Shown: one piece after another, positions 25,600 through 35,188 of the stretch
Layout: each line of letters starts with the position of its first letter
How positions within the stretch are numbered: the first letter of the stretch is position 1
Assembly: GCF_003925875.1 (NCBI RefSeq)
Contig: NZ_AP019309.1
Span: 248,001 to 312,000, forward strand
Direction of reading: 5' to 3'
Source: Intestinibaculum porci
GTDB lineage: Bacteria; Bacillota_I; Bacilli_A; Erysipelotrichales; Coprobacillaceae
DNA length: 64,000 bases
Notes under the pieces: model-generated
What the model was told of the DNA's origin: nothing
Databases searched by the model: none
Seen by the model: only the letters and a program-made list of their open reading frames with translations
Translations under genes and position numbers: made by a program

Positions 25600-27114
25600 A
25601 TGTATAGTATTCTGGTTGCCGATGATGAGAAGATTGGCCGTAAAGGCGTTCACTTCTTACTCAATCAGATGGATGAAGATTTAGATATTATTGAAGCGAA
25701 AAATGGTAAAGAAGCCTTAGCTTATATTCAGAACCATCCCTTAGATATCTTATTGACAGATATTAAGATGCCTTTTTTAGATGGCATTGAACTGATTAAA
25801 GAAGCCTTAAAGGTGCAGCCCCAGTTAAAAATTGCCATTTTTAGCGGCTACAGTGATTTTGAATATGCGAAAAAAGCATTATCTTTAGGGGTTCTTGAAT
25901 ATATCTTAAAACCGGTCAATCCGGAAGAATTCAAAGCTACGATGGCGAAAGTCATCGCCCAGGTCGATGATTTAAAAGCGACCGCAGAAAAAGAAGATAA
26001 AACGGAAAACTTAATCAAGGAACATATTCTTTATAACTTAGTCAACGGTAATTCCGATGAAGCCATTGAAGAACATTTAGGATCAACAGTGGAAGATTAT
26101 ATTAAACCTTATCATCGCTTGATCTTATTGCAGTTCCCTGAAAACTTCTTTGGCAATAAAGAAGATATTCAGAAGGACTTCCTGAAGTGTATCAGATTAC
26201 CTTTTGATTACTTAAACCTGAACTTATCCCAGTCATTATTCTTCTTTGAAGAAGACGCTTTTGATGCCATCAATGCGGCTGCCCATGATATCTTCAATAT
26301 GTTACAAATTCAGTATCATACCAAAGGGTATATTGCCATCTCTAAAAGTATTAAAGACTTAAGTGAAATTGAAAATAAAGTAGAAACATTAGAAGAGATC
26401 CTCGAAGGAATGTATTATCATCCTGATAAATACATCTATTCCGAATTAGATGAAGACAATATTTCCGTTGCCCCTTATGAAGATATTGAAGACTTAACCA
26501 AACGAGTTAAACATGATATTAACCTGAAAGATATCAATCGTCTTAAAAAAGACTTTGATAACTTCTACGCTATATATTATGCCCAGGATGATTTCTCAAA
26601 TGACTATATTAAGTTCTTATTCTCGGGGATGATCAAAGATATTTATAATGCTTTAACGGTAACGAAAGAAAAAGATCTTGATGCGATGATTGTCCGTTTC
26701 TATCGTGCCAATGACTTTAAAGCGATCCGCAGTATTATGGATGAATTCATTGCCTTGCTGGAAAAAGAATTCCAGAAATCAGAAAGCCTGAACCATCAGG
26801 AAATCAAAGATGTCATCCGCTACGTCTACAATAATTATAATTTAGACTTAAGCGTGGATTCCTTAGCGGAACAGGTCTGCTTAGCACCAAGTTATCTGTC
26901 GCATATCTTTAAAAAAGAAACGGGAGAGAACTTAGGTAAGTTTATTAAACGCGTCCGTATGGAAAAAGCCAAAGAGTTATTAGAGTCCAGCAACGAAAAG
27001 ATCGTGTCCATTGCCGTGGCTGTCGGCTATGCGAACGTTTCTTATTTCTGTCAGAGCTTTAGAGAATATTATGGTATTTCACCACAGAAATACCGCAGTC
27101 AGGGAGAAAGCTGA
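25600..27114 (+). CDS. YesN-type response regulator with AraC DNA-binding domain
   Basis: 504 residues. The N-terminal receiver has the acidic pair DDEK, the phospho-acceptor Asp in LLTDIKMP (about 55), and the Lys in LKPVNPEE. A long middle region precedes a C-terminal AraC helix-turn-helix pair (VDSLAEQVCLAPSYLSHIFKKE ... SYFCQSFREYYGISP). It shares its end with the sensor kinase start (TGATG), so the two form a coupled pair. Probably activates the sugar-uptake genes from 29086. Confidence 0.92.
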   Translation: MYSILVADDEKIGRKGVHFLLNQMDEDLDIIEAKNGKEALAYIQNHPLDILLTDIKMPFLDGIELIKEALKVQPQLKIAIFSGYSDFEYAKKALSLGVLEYILKPVNPEEFKATMAKVIAQVDDLKATAEKEDKTENLIKEHILYNLVNGNSDEAIEEHLGSTVEDYIKPYHRLILLQFPENFFGNKEDIQKDFLKCIRLPFDYLNLNLSQSLFFFEEDAFDAINAAAHDIFNMLQIQYHTKGYIAISKSIKDLSEIENKVETLEEILEGMYYHPDKYIYSELDEDNISVAPYEDIEDLTKRVKHDINLKDINRLKKDFDNFYAIYYAQDDFSNDYIKFLFSGMIKDIYNALTVTKEKDLDAMIVRFYRANDFKAIRSIMDEFIALLEKEFQKSESLNHQEIKDVIRYVYNNYNLDLSVDSLAEQVCLAPSYLSHIFKKETGENLGKFIKRVRMEKAKELLESSNEKIVSIAVAVGYANVSYFCQSFREYYGISPQKYRSQGES

Positions 27115-28826
27115 TGAAACGTCTGATTACTCTGGCAAGAAACATGAAAGTCCGCCATAAAATCATTATGATTTATATGGCGGTAGGTCTTGTGCCTTTA
27201 TTAGCCGTTGGTGTGATTGCTTATGTGAATATCAATAATCTGGTCACCCAGCGAGAATTAGAAAACTATCAGAATGTGCTCTCCTTAACAGTAACAGCGA
27301 TGGATAGTGACATTAAGGTTTATAACAACTTATCTAATTATATTGCTTACAATGAAACCATTGCGGATATTGTCTCTAGCGATTACAGCAATGATTATGA
27401 CTTTTATAAGAAACTGACCAGTACCCTTGATCCGATGATTACGAGTGCAACGAATTTTCATACCGATATCGATCGGGTCACCATTTATACCCGTAAAGAT
27501 ATCGTGGCTCATGGCACGACCTTAATGCCCATTACGGCTATTGCCCATGAATCCTGGTACAAAAAAGCCTTAGCGAGTGATACCCCCTATTGGGTGGTGG
27601 ATGCGAAAAACAAAACAGTTTTGAATGTCCGACGTATGCCGACATTAGAACGTAAAAACAGGGTCGGCATCCTTGTCATTGCCCTTGATTACAATCAGCT
27701 CTTTAAACGTTTTTCAGCCCTTGGCAAGTACAATTATGGGGTGTATGTCGATGCGGAAGGGCAAGCGATCTATCATTATGATGGGATGATCAATCCACAG
27801 GATGAGCTCAGCTTTAAAACCGCCAAAGCGGATGCAAAGAAGCAGGACAGCAGAGTTATTCAGGCGACTTCTAGTGAAACCGCCTGGCATGTCTATTTCT
27901 ATCGCTCCACGATGTCTCTCGCCCGTGCTCATATGCAGAAAGACTTTGTTTTTCTGGGAACCATTTTACTCATTATGGTCGTTGTCTCCGTTTTATCGCT
28001 GCGCTGGACATCTAAGTTTATCGTCGATCGTATCGAAGCCTTAACGAAGAATGCGAAAGCGATTCAGGATGGCAAACTGGAAGTTGATGTCACCAGTGAT
28101 GATAAAGATGAAATCGGGACTCTGATCCGCGCTTTCGGGCAGACGGTGGAACGGATTAAGTTCCTGATTGAAGAAGTCTATGAATCAAAACTCAATGAAA
28201 AGAACTATGAAATGCGTGCCCTCCAGCAGCAGATCAATCCGCATTTCCTCTATAACACCTTATCGATGATTAACTTCATGGCCTTAGAAAGCGGGCAGAA
28301 TGCTATCAGTAAGATTACTTTATCATTATCTGATTTCTATCGTACCGCCCTCAATAAAGGCAATAACACCTGCTCATTAGGCGATGAATTAAAGAACATG
28401 AATGCTTATCTGGATATCCAGCAGATGATGCATGATTATGAATTCGAACTCGACGTCGTCATTGATGAAGAGCTTAAAGATTATGAAACGCCTAATCTGA
28501 TCTTACAGCCGATTGTAGAAAATGCGATCGGTCATGGTATTGACTTATTAGAAGATCGTAAAGGTATCTTACGCGTTTACGCCACTTCCACAAATGATGA
28601 AATTTATATTATGGTCGAAGATAACGGCGTCGGCATGGATGAAGAAACCATGGAAAAAATGTTGTCTCAAAACTCTAAAGGTTATGGTATGCGTAACGTC
28701 AATCAGCGTATTAAACTGCTGTATGGTGAAGACTATGGTCTCCATATTGAAAGTATCATCGGTCAAGGGACCGTTGTCATGATCCGCTTACCAAAACGTA
28801 AATTTGTGAAGAAGAACCCTTCTTAA
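27114..28826 (+). CDS. YesM-type sensor histidine kinase
   Basis: 570 residues. A membrane helix (about 17-39), an extracellular sensor domain (about 40-280), a second helix (about 283-300), a HAMP segment (KNAKAIQDGKLEVDV), then the His_kinase dimer region with LQQQINPHFLYNTL carrying the phospho-His, and an ATPase domain (NAIGHG, DNGVGM, GYGMRNVNQR). The architecture is standard for YesM partners of CUT1 importers. The likely signal is a sugar or its binding protein outside the cell. Confidence 0.92.
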   Translation: MKRLITLARNMKVRHKIIMIYMAVGLVPLLAVGVIAYVNINNLVTQRELENYQNVLSLTVTAMDSDIKVYNNLSNYIAYNETIADIVSSDYSNDYDFYKKLTSTLDPMITSATNFHTDIDRVTIYTRKDIVAHGTTLMPITAIAHESWYKKALASDTPYWVVDAKNKTVLNVRRMPTLERKNRVGILVIALDYNQLFKRFSALGKYNYGVYVDAEGQAIYHYDGMINPQDELSFKTAKADAKKQDSRVIQATSSETAWHVYFYRSTMSLARAHMQKDFVFLGTILLIMVVVSVLSLRWTSKFIVDRIEALTKNAKAIQDGKLEVDVTSDDKDEIGTLIRAFGQTVERIKFLIEEVYESKLNEKNYEMRALQQQINPHFLYNTLSMINFMALESGQNAISKITLSLSDFYRTALNKGNNTCSLGDELKNMNAYLDIQQMMHDYEFELDVVIDEELKDYETPNLILQPIVENAIGHGIDLLEDRKGILRVYATSTNDEIYIMVEDNGVGMDEETMEKMLSQNSKGYGMRNVNQRIKLLYGEDYGLHIESIIGQGTVVMIRLPKRKFVKKNPS

Positions 28827-28841
28827 TGGGGTTCTTTTTTT
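28813..28841 (+). terminator. Terminator after the YesMN pair
   Basis: AGAACCC (28813-28819) pairs with GGGTTCT (28829-28835), followed by T-rich sequence. It overlaps the last codons of the kinase gene. Confidence 0.8.
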
Positions 28842-29009
28842 GTCGGAAAAGAAAAAAGTTTCTGGGAGTGGTCCCCCAAAAACTTTTAAAGCAGGTCAAA
28901 ACCCCAAATTAATATAGAGACTCCTCCTTTTTACATAATCTTTATATCAATTTATGATGATCTTCATTTTCATTTCTCAAAAATCTTATATGTTTCAAAA
29001 ATTCGTGAT

Positions 29010-29039
29010 ATGTGATGAAAGCGTTTATAAATCTATAAT
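29010..29039 (+). promoter_or_regulatory. Promoter with cre-like site before the sugar importer
   Basis: TATAAT at 29034-29039 is the -10 box; the -35 region (29010-29015) is weak. TGAAAGCGTTTATA (29016-29029) matches the catabolite-response element pattern TGAAARCGYTTTCA closely in its first half. A cre overlapping the promoter predicts CcpA repression, and the weak -35 fits a promoter that needs an activator such as the YesN-type regulator. Confidence 0.6.
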
Positions 29040-29085
29040 AAGCTTGTAAAGAAAAAAGAGTCACAACAACTCAGGAGGAATTTTT

Positions 29086-30345
29086 ATGAACACAAAGAAA
29101 ACATTAGCTGCAGCCCTTGCAGCAACTACAATGTTTGGTCTTGTTGGCTGTGGCAGCTCATCAAGTTCAAACACAACATCTACTAAGAAAGCAGAAGATA
29201 AAGCTTTAACAGCTACGATGACAGTCTGGTCACCACAGGAAGATCAGTCTAAAGCAAATGGTAACTGGTTAAAGAAAGAATGCGAAGCTTTCGCTAAAGA
29301 ACATCCAAAGTGGAAATTAACATTCAAATATGGTGTATGTTCAGAAGCTGATGCTGGTAAGAAAGTTACTCAGGATGTTTCTGGATCTGCCGATGTTTAT
29401 ATGTATGCAAATGACCAGTTAGGTACATTGATTGATGCCAAAGCTTTAGCACAGTTAGGTGGGGATACTTTATCAGAAGTTAAGAGTACAAACTCATCTA
29501 CAATGTTAAAATCTGTAACATCTGATGGTAAAGTTTATGGTATTCCTTTCACTGGTAATACATGGTTCATGTACTATAATAAAGCAAAATTCTCTTCATC
29601 AGATATCAAGTCATTAGACACGATGTTAAAGAAAGGTAAAGTTGCTTTCCCAGTATCTAACTCATGGTACTTAGGTTCATTCTACGTTGCTAACGGCGGA
29701 ACAATCTTCGGTGATGGCAGCAAGGCTAAGAAAGGCATCCAGTTCGGCGGCGATAAAGGTTATGCTACAACTAAGACATTAGTTGACTTGGTGAACAACA
29801 AGAACTTCTCAGATGATGCAAACGGTTCTGGTTTATCAGCATTACGTAATAAGAAAGTTGATGCATACTTCTCAGGTTCTTGGGATTATGATGCAGTTAA
29901 GAAAGCCTTAGGCAAGAACTTCGGGGCTGCGCAGTTACCAACTGTTAAGATCGACGGTAAAGATCAGCAGTTAAAATCATTCGCAGGTTCTAAAGCAATC
30001 GGTGTTAACCCTAACTCTAAGAACATGGAAGTTGCTGTTAAATTAGCTGCATACTTAGGCGGCGAAAAAGCGCAGAAAGATCATTATACTTTAAGATCAA
30101 TCATCCCATGTAATACTAAATTATTAAAAGAATCAGACATTAAGAGTGATCCATTAATTGCAGCTCAGAACAACACAATTAATAATACTTCAATCTTACA
30201 GCCTACTATTACTGAAATGGGTAACTACTGGACACCAGTAGAAACATTTGGTAAAGCTTTAGTTGCAAAACAGGTTAATGCAAGCAACTACAAGAAGAAA
30301 ACCGATGCATTCCAGAAATCTTTAAACACTGATGTCACTAAATAA
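29086..30345 (+). CDS. Sugar-binding lipoprotein (MalE/CUT1 type)
   Basis: 419 residues with a lipoprotein signal (LVGCGSS) and a Ser/Thr-rich linker, then the solute-binding fold of family 1 (TVWSPQEDQ..., GKVYGIPFTGNTWFMYYNKAKF, YFSGSWDYDAV). It should capture a sugar, probably a maltodextrin-type oligosaccharide given the permease types and the debranching enzyme nearby (inference). AGGAGG precedes ATG 29086. The hairpin after the gene suggests that the binding protein is made in excess over the permeases. Confidence 0.9.
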   Translation: MNTKKTLAAALAATTMFGLVGCGSSSSSNTTSTKKAEDKALTATMTVWSPQEDQSKANGNWLKKECEAFAKEHPKWKLTFKYGVCSEADAGKKVTQDVSGSADVYMYANDQLGTLIDAKALAQLGGDTLSEVKSTNSSTMLKSVTSDGKVYGIPFTGNTWFMYYNKAKFSSSDIKSLDTMLKKGKVAFPVSNSWYLGSFYVANGGTIFGDGSKAKKGIQFGGDKGYATTKTLVDLVNNKNFSDDANGSGLSALRNKKVDAYFSGSWDYDAVKKALGKNFGAAQLPTVKIDGKDQQLKSFAGSKAIGVNPNSKNMEVAVKLAAYLGGEKAQKDHYTLRSIIPCNTKLLKESDIKSDPLIAAQNNTINNTSILQPTITEMGNYWTPVETFGKALVAKQVNASNYKKKTDAFQKSLNTDVTK

Positions 30346-30350
30346 GATGA

Positions 30351-30371
30351 ACGGTCTCTTCTAGAGACCGT
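30351..30371 (+). terminator. Intercistronic hairpin between binding protein and permeases
   Basis: ACGGTCTC (30351-30358) pairs perfectly with GAGACCGT (30364-30371). No T-run follows, so it is more likely a transcript-stabilising or partial-termination structure of the kind found after malE-like genes. Confidence 0.65.
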
Positions 30372-30398
30372 TATCGTTATTAGAGAAGGAGATTCTAT

Positions 30399-31772
30399 AT
30401 GAAATTCAAAAAGAAAAGAGTGAGCGAGTTTGCCACCCCTTATACCGTCTCTGATGCCTGGAAAAAAGGTGACGGGGTCACTAAAGCATCGTTTTGTGTA
30501 ATGGGTCTTGGCTTACTGGCTAAAAGAAGATATGTAAAAGGTTTGATTTACCTGGGCATTGAAGTTGCTTTCTTAGTTTTCATGTTCGCTCAGGGCTTTG
30601 CAAATATCGGCGCTTTACCAGGACTGGGCAGTGTTGCTCAGAAACAGGTTTGGAATGATGCCAAAGGAATTTATGAATATTCCCAGGGGGATAATTCATT
30701 ACTGATCTTGTTATATGGTATTGCTACACTGTTTATCGTCATTGGTTTCATTCTGTTATGGCGCTCTTCCGTAAAGAGCTGTTATAAAGCGCAGAAACTG
30801 ATGGAAGAAGGAAAACATTTAAATACCTTCAAACAGGATGTTAGTACTTTATTTGATGAAAACTTACATTCACTGTTATTAGCTGGGCCAGTCACTGGGG
30901 TTTTGATCTTTACGATCTTACCACTGGTTTTCATGATTTCGATGGCCTTCACAAACTACAGTATCAAAGGGAACCATCTGATCCTCTTTGACTGGGTTGG
31001 CTTAAAGAACTTTGCGACTGTTTTATCTTTAAAATCTAGTATCGGTCAGGAATTCTGGGGTGTCTTAGGATGGACCTTAATCTGGGCTGTCTTCGCAACC
31101 TTCCTGAACTACTTCTTTGGGATGATCTTAGCGATCGTCATCAACCGTAAAGAAACACATGCGAAATCATTCTGGAGATTCTGCTTCGTTTTATCAGTTG
31201 CCGTTCCACAGTTCGTTTCTTTATTAATCATGCGTACAATGTTACAGCCTCAGGGTGCGGTCAATGTCTTATTAAAGAATGCTGGTTTTATTTCTACCTC
31301 TTTACCATTCTTTACCAATACCACTTGGGCTCGTGTCACTGTTATCGTCATCAACTTATGGGTTGGTATTCCTTATACCTTATTACAGGTAACCGGGATC
31401 TTACAGAATATCCCAGCTGAATTATATGAATCTGCTAAGATGGATGGGGCAAGTCCAGTTGTGACTTTCTTCAAAATCACTTTACCTTATATGTTATTCG
31501 TGACAACACCTTATTTGATTACAACCTTTACTGGTAACGTCAATAACTTCAACGTCATCTACCTGTTATCAGGCGGGGATCCAACGCCTGTTGGCGGTAC
31601 AGCCGGGAAAACCGACTTACTGGTTACCTGGTTATACAAGTTAACTATTGATAAACAGTATTACAACATTGGTGCCGTCATTGGTATTTTAACATTCATC
31701 GTTTTAGCAATCGTTGCCTTAGTTACTTATCGTAACTCCGGCAGTTATAAGAATGAGGAGGGATTCATGTAA
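30399..31772 (+). CDS. Sugar ABC permease (MalF type)
   Basis: 457 residues. The N-terminal part has two extra helices (about 45-65 and 100-125), as in MalF/GanP-type permeases, then six more helices and the EAA loop (YESAKMDGASPVVTFFKITLP) that contacts the ATPase. GDPTPVGGTAGKTDLLVTWLYKL is shortened here to its start, GDPTPVGG, typical of maltose-type permeases. AGAAGGAG precedes the start. The stop overlaps the next ATG (TAATG). Confidence 0.92.
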   Translation: MKFKKKRVSEFATPYTVSDAWKKGDGVTKASFCVMGLGLLAKRRYVKGLIYLGIEVAFLVFMFAQGFANIGALPGLGSVAQKQVWNDAKGIYEYSQGDNSLLILLYGIATLFIVIGFILLWRSSVKSCYKAQKLMEEGKHLNTFKQDVSTLFDENLHSLLLAGPVTGVLIFTILPLVFMISMAFTNYSIKGNHLILFDWVGLKNFATVLSLKSSIGQEFWGVLGWTLIWAVFATFLNYFFGMILAIVINRKETHAKSFWRFCFVLSVAVPQFVSLLIMRTMLQPQGAVNVLLKNAGFISTSLPFFTNTTWARVTVIVINLWVGIPYTLLQVTGILQNIPAELYESAKMDGASPVVTFFKITLPYMLFVTTPYLITTFTGNVNNFNVIYLLSGGDPTPVGGTAGKTDLLVTWLYKLTIDKQYYNIGAVIGILTFIVLAIVALVTYRNSGSYKNEEGFM

Positions 31773-32647
31773 TGGCTAGAAAAGCAATCACTAAGTCTTA
31801 CAAAACAAAAAAGAGAATCGTGAATGTCATTGTGCATGTCTGCCTGGCCATCTTAGCCTGCATCTGGCTGCTGCCAATCTTCTGGGTTGTTTTAACATCC
31901 TTCAGAGCAGAACCAGGTTCTTATGTAGATACATTCTTCCCTAAGACTTACACATTCAATAACTACATTAAATTATTTACTGATACCAACATCTTAAACT
32001 TCCCTAAGATGTTCCTGAACACTTTGATTATTGCCATCTTTTCTTGTATCATCAGCTGTTTCTTCGTCTTATCAGTTGCTTACTGTATGAGCCGTTTAAG
32101 ATTCAAAGTCAGAAAACCATTTATGAATATTGCGATGATCTTAGGATTATTCCCAGGGTTCATGTCAATGGTCGCTGTTTACTACATCTTAAAAGCAGTT
32201 GGTTTATCAGAAGGAGCGATGATTCGTGTCGCTTTAGTATTAGTCTATAGTGCCGGCAGTGGTGTTGGTTTCTACATCGCTAAAGGGTTCTTTGATACTA
32301 TTCCAAAGGCTCTTGATGAAGCGGCTTATATCGATGGGGCCACAAAATGGCAGGTCTTCACTAAGATCACCATCCCACTTTCTAAACCAATCATCGTCTA
32401 CACTGTTTTAACATCATTCTTAGCACCATGGCTAGACTTCATCTTTGCACAGGTCATCTGCCGTGCGAATGCCGATTACTTCACTGTTTCCATCGGGTTA
32501 TGGAACATGCTGCAAAAAGAATATATCGACCAGTGGTTTACAAGATTCGCAGCCGGAGCCGTTTGCGTTTCTATCCCAATTGCGATATTATTTATCTATA
32601 TGCAGAAGTACTATGCCGAAGGTATGTCTGGGGCAGTGAAAGGATGA
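31772..32647 (+). CDS. Sugar ABC permease (MalG type)
   Basis: 291 residues with six membrane helices and the EAA loop (LDEAAYIDGATKWQVFTKITIP). It pairs with the upstream MalF-type protein to form the membrane channel. The start overlaps the previous stop by one base, indicating coupled translation. No ATPase gene follows, so the transporter must borrow one, most simply the MsmK-like proteins encoded at 21869 or 53678. Confidence 0.92.
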   Translation: MARKAITKSYKTKKRIVNVIVHVCLAILACIWLLPIFWVVLTSFRAEPGSYVDTFFPKTYTFNNYIKLFTDTNILNFPKMFLNTLIIAIFSCIISCFFVLSVAYCMSRLRFKVRKPFMNIAMILGLFPGFMSMVAVYYILKAVGLSEGAMIRVALVLVYSAGSGVGFYIAKGFFDTIPKALDEAAYIDGATKWQVFTKITIPLSKPIIVYTVLTSFLAPWLDFIFAQVICRANADYFTVSIGLWNMLQKEYIDQWFTRFAAGAVCVSIPIAILFIYMQKYYAEGMSGAVKG

Positions 32648-32651
32648 TGTT

Positions 32652-34283
32652 ATGTTACGAAAAGTATTCTTTATAATACTTTCCTTAATGACAATTACAT
32701 CTTGTACAACGGGGTCGCCACGCGACTCCTTTGTCGCGTCTAAAGATGCCTCCGCCACGCCATATGGAAAATATGAAAAAACCATTACATATACGTTAGG
32801 GAATCTGACTGGGGATAAAAATTCCAATATGCCAAGTGGTGACAGCTATGAAAATAATGCTTATACCCGTTATCTCAAAAAGATGCTCAATGTGCAAAAC
32901 AAGGATGTCTTTGAAGCGTATGATAAGGACTATACCTCTTCCGTTGAACATGCCATTTTAAGTAAGAAGATTCCGGATGTCATGATCGTCGAAAATACTG
33001 ATGATCTGGATTATTTGATAGAACATGATATGATCCAGGATTTAACAGCCGCTTATCGCAACTGTACAACTGATCGGATCAAAGCGATGTACAATTCCTA
33101 TGGTTCTTCTATTATGGATATGGTGACTTATCATGGGAAGCTTTATGCGATGCCGGAAACCAATATTGATGATGGCCCCAATCTCTTTTGGTGCCGCTCT
33201 GACTGGCTGCAGGAATTACACTTAAAAGCGCCCAAAACATTAAGTGATGTCGAACACATCGTGAAAGTCTTCCAAAAGAAGAAACATACAGATGGGTTAT
33301 TAGCAGATACTTCCTTAACGGCAGGAACAGGCTATTCCAGCGAATATCTTTTGAATCTCTATTTTGCCAGGGCCAATGTATATCCTAAACAATGGCTGAA
33401 AAGCAATGGCAAGATTACTTATGGATCGATCAATCCTAATGCGAAAAAGGTTTTAGCGCATTTACATAAACTGTATAAAGAGGGCATTTTAGATCGGAAT
33501 TTCTTATTACGAACTTCAGCCAATATTACGCAGGAGATTATCGATGAGAAATGTGGCGCTTTCTTTGGCCCTTGGTGGGTGCCTAATAACCCCTTAGTGG
33601 ATGCGGTTAAGAAAAATCCGCAGGCGAAATGGGCCCCTTATCGGATCGCCACCAGTAAAGATGGGACAACTTCGTATCATTCGATTAACCCATCAACGAA
33701 ATATGTGGTTGTCCGAAAAGGATTTAAACATCCCGAAGTGATCTTTAAAATCATCAGTGTCATCTTTGATTACCTGCGTTATGAAAATAAAGATGTCAGC
33801 AGCATTAACCGTTACTATGCCTTAAATGTCGATCCAACAGCTAGACCAATCGCCATTAATGTCGATTATGCCAATGCCTTAAGCCGCAGCTATCAGAGTA
33901 TCACCCATATCTTAGAAGGCGGTAAAATCACCGATGATATTTCTTCCAGTGATGTGTCATATGCCGGGGCCTGCCAGGATTACTTAGCTAATAAGCGCGA
34001 AAACAGAGCAGAGAACTGGGCAGCTTATACCACACGTATTGAAGCTTTAAAACTGTTAGATACGAAGAAGATTCAACGGGTACAATGCGTCTTCTTCGGC
34101 TCAACGCCAACTTCAGAAAAGAAAGGCTATTATCTTTCCCAGTTAGAGCAGGATACCTATCTGAAGATTATTTCCGGGAAACTTCCAGTAAACAGCTTTG
34201 ATGACTTTGTCTTACAATGGAAAATGCATGGCGGTGACCAGATTACCAAAGAAGTCACAAAGTATAATCAATCGAAATCCTAA
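32652..34283 (+). CDS. Large extracellular solute-binding-like lipoprotein
   Basis: 543 residues with a lipoprotein signal (TITSC) and a large family-1 solute-binding-like fold similar to LplA-type proteins (DVMIVENTDDLDYLIEHDMIQDL, GKLYAMPETNIDDGPNLFWCRSDWL, GAFFGPWWVPN). It is the last gene of the importer operon, four bases after the MalG-type gene, in addition to the normal binding protein at 29086. It could deliver a second substrate or act as the ligand sensor for the YesM-type kinase (inference). Confidence 0.85.
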   Translation: MLRKVFFIILSLMTITSCTTGSPRDSFVASKDASATPYGKYEKTITYTLGNLTGDKNSNMPSGDSYENNAYTRYLKKMLNVQNKDVFEAYDKDYTSSVEHAILSKKIPDVMIVENTDDLDYLIEHDMIQDLTAAYRNCTTDRIKAMYNSYGSSIMDMVTYHGKLYAMPETNIDDGPNLFWCRSDWLQELHLKAPKTLSDVEHIVKVFQKKKHTDGLLADTSLTAGTGYSSEYLLNLYFARANVYPKQWLKSNGKITYGSINPNAKKVLAHLHKLYKEGILDRNFLLRTSANITQEIIDEKCGAFFGPWWVPNNPLVDAVKKNPQAKWAPYRIATSKDGTTSYHSINPSTKYVVVRKGFKHPEVIFKIISVIFDYLRYENKDVSSINRYYALNVDPTARPIAINVDYANALSRSYQSITHILEGGKITDDISSSDVSYAGACQDYLANKRENRAENWAAYTTRIEALKLLDTKKIQRVQCVFFGSTPTSEKKGYYLSQLEQDTYLKIISGKLPVNSFDDFVLQWKMHGGDQITKEVTKYNQSKS

Positions 34284-34313
34284 AAGTCGTGTCTTTTCAA
34301 GACACGGCTTTTT
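34284..34313 (+). terminator. Terminator of the sugar-importer operon
   Basis: GTCGTGTCTT and AAGACACGGC form a 10-bp stem (one G-U pair) with a short loop and a following T5. A second short hairpin (ATCCC-GAAA-GGGAT, 34368-34381, then six more T) lies 60 bp further on. Confidence 0.85.
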
Positions 34314-34367
34314 AAGTAAAAGAATATCAAAAGTCATTTGAAAGATATTTGATCGGCTAGTGCTTTT

Positions 34368-34387
34368 ATCCCGAAAGGGATTTTTTT
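34368..34387 (+). terminator. Second short terminator-like hairpin before the OmpR-type gene
   Basis: ATCCC and GGGAT pair around a GAAA loop, followed directly by T6. It lies downstream of a stronger terminator and just before TTATAATG (34391-34398), a possible -10 box for the regulator gene. It may back up the first terminator or end a short transcript from the interval. Confidence 0.55.
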
Positions 34388-34480
34388 GCGTTATAATGTC
34401 ATTGTTTAGAATTATTTAAGAATTACACCAATGATTATTTAATGATTCTCACCTAGAATAAAAGTGCGAGGAGGGGAAGT

Positions 34481-35179
34481 ATGGAGCACAAAGTATTGGT
34501 TGTTGAAGATGAAGAAGGAATTCGTGCCACGCTCAAGATTTTCTTAAAAAATCAGGGATATGAAGTGGTTGAAGCGGAAAATGGTAAAGTTGCATTAGAG
34601 CGTTTAGATGAGACAATCCATTTAGCGATTGTCGATATTATGATGCCGGTGATGGATGGTATTACATTCGTGAGTAAGTTACGAGAAAGCTATGATATGC
34701 CAGTTATCTTCTTGACGGCGAAGTCCGAAGATATTGATAAGATTACTGGTTTGAATTTAGGGGCGGATGACTACGTCACCAAACCTTTTGAACCGATGGA
34801 ACTGATGGCGCGTGTCAAAGCGCAGCTGCGTCGTTATGAACAAATTATTTCTTTAAAGACCAAAGAGGATCGTGATGATTCTAGACTGATTGTGGGGGAC
34901 TTAGAATTAGATTTATATGCCCATGAAGTGCATGTGAATGGAAAAACGACCCGTTTAACGAAAAAGGAATTTGATATTCTCAAATTATTAATGGAAAGTC
35001 CTGGACGTATTTATAGTGCTGAAGATATTTATGAAAATGTCTGGCAGGAAGCGGCGGTCAATACCGAAACGGTGGTTGTTCATGTCCGCAAACTGCGAGA
35101 AAAAATTGAAGTGAATCCTCGCAAACCGGAATATTTAAAAGTTGTTTGGGGGATTGGCTATAAGATTGAGAAAATGTAG
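34481..35179 (+). CDS. OmpR/VanR-type response regulator
   Basis: 232 residues. The receiver carries the acidic pair in VEDEEG, Asp in VDIMMPVMDG and Lys in VTKPFEP; the winged-helix domain ends with VVVHVRKLREKIE and WGIGYKIEK. AGGAGGGG precedes the start. The histidine kinase gene follows immediately. The signal is unknown; the pair resembles VanRS-type or cell-envelope systems but has no linked target gene. Confidence 0.92.
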   Translation: MEHKVLVVEDEEGIRATLKIFLKNQGYEVVEAENGKVALERLDETIHLAIVDIMMPVMDGITFVSKLRESYDMPVIFLTAKSEDIDKITGLNLGADDYVTKPFEPMELMARVKAQLRRYEQIISLKTKEDRDDSRLIVGDLELDLYAHEVHVNGKTTRLTKKEFDILKLLMESPGRIYSAEDIYENVWQEAAVNTETVVVHVRKLREKIEVNPRKPEYLKVVWGIGYKIEKM

Positions 35180-35188
35180 GTGATTGAA

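Noticed and set aside
35180-35188. GTG start for the histidine kinase
   Set aside because: These bases contain the ribosome binding site (TAGGTGAT) of ATG 35189, which is the better start.
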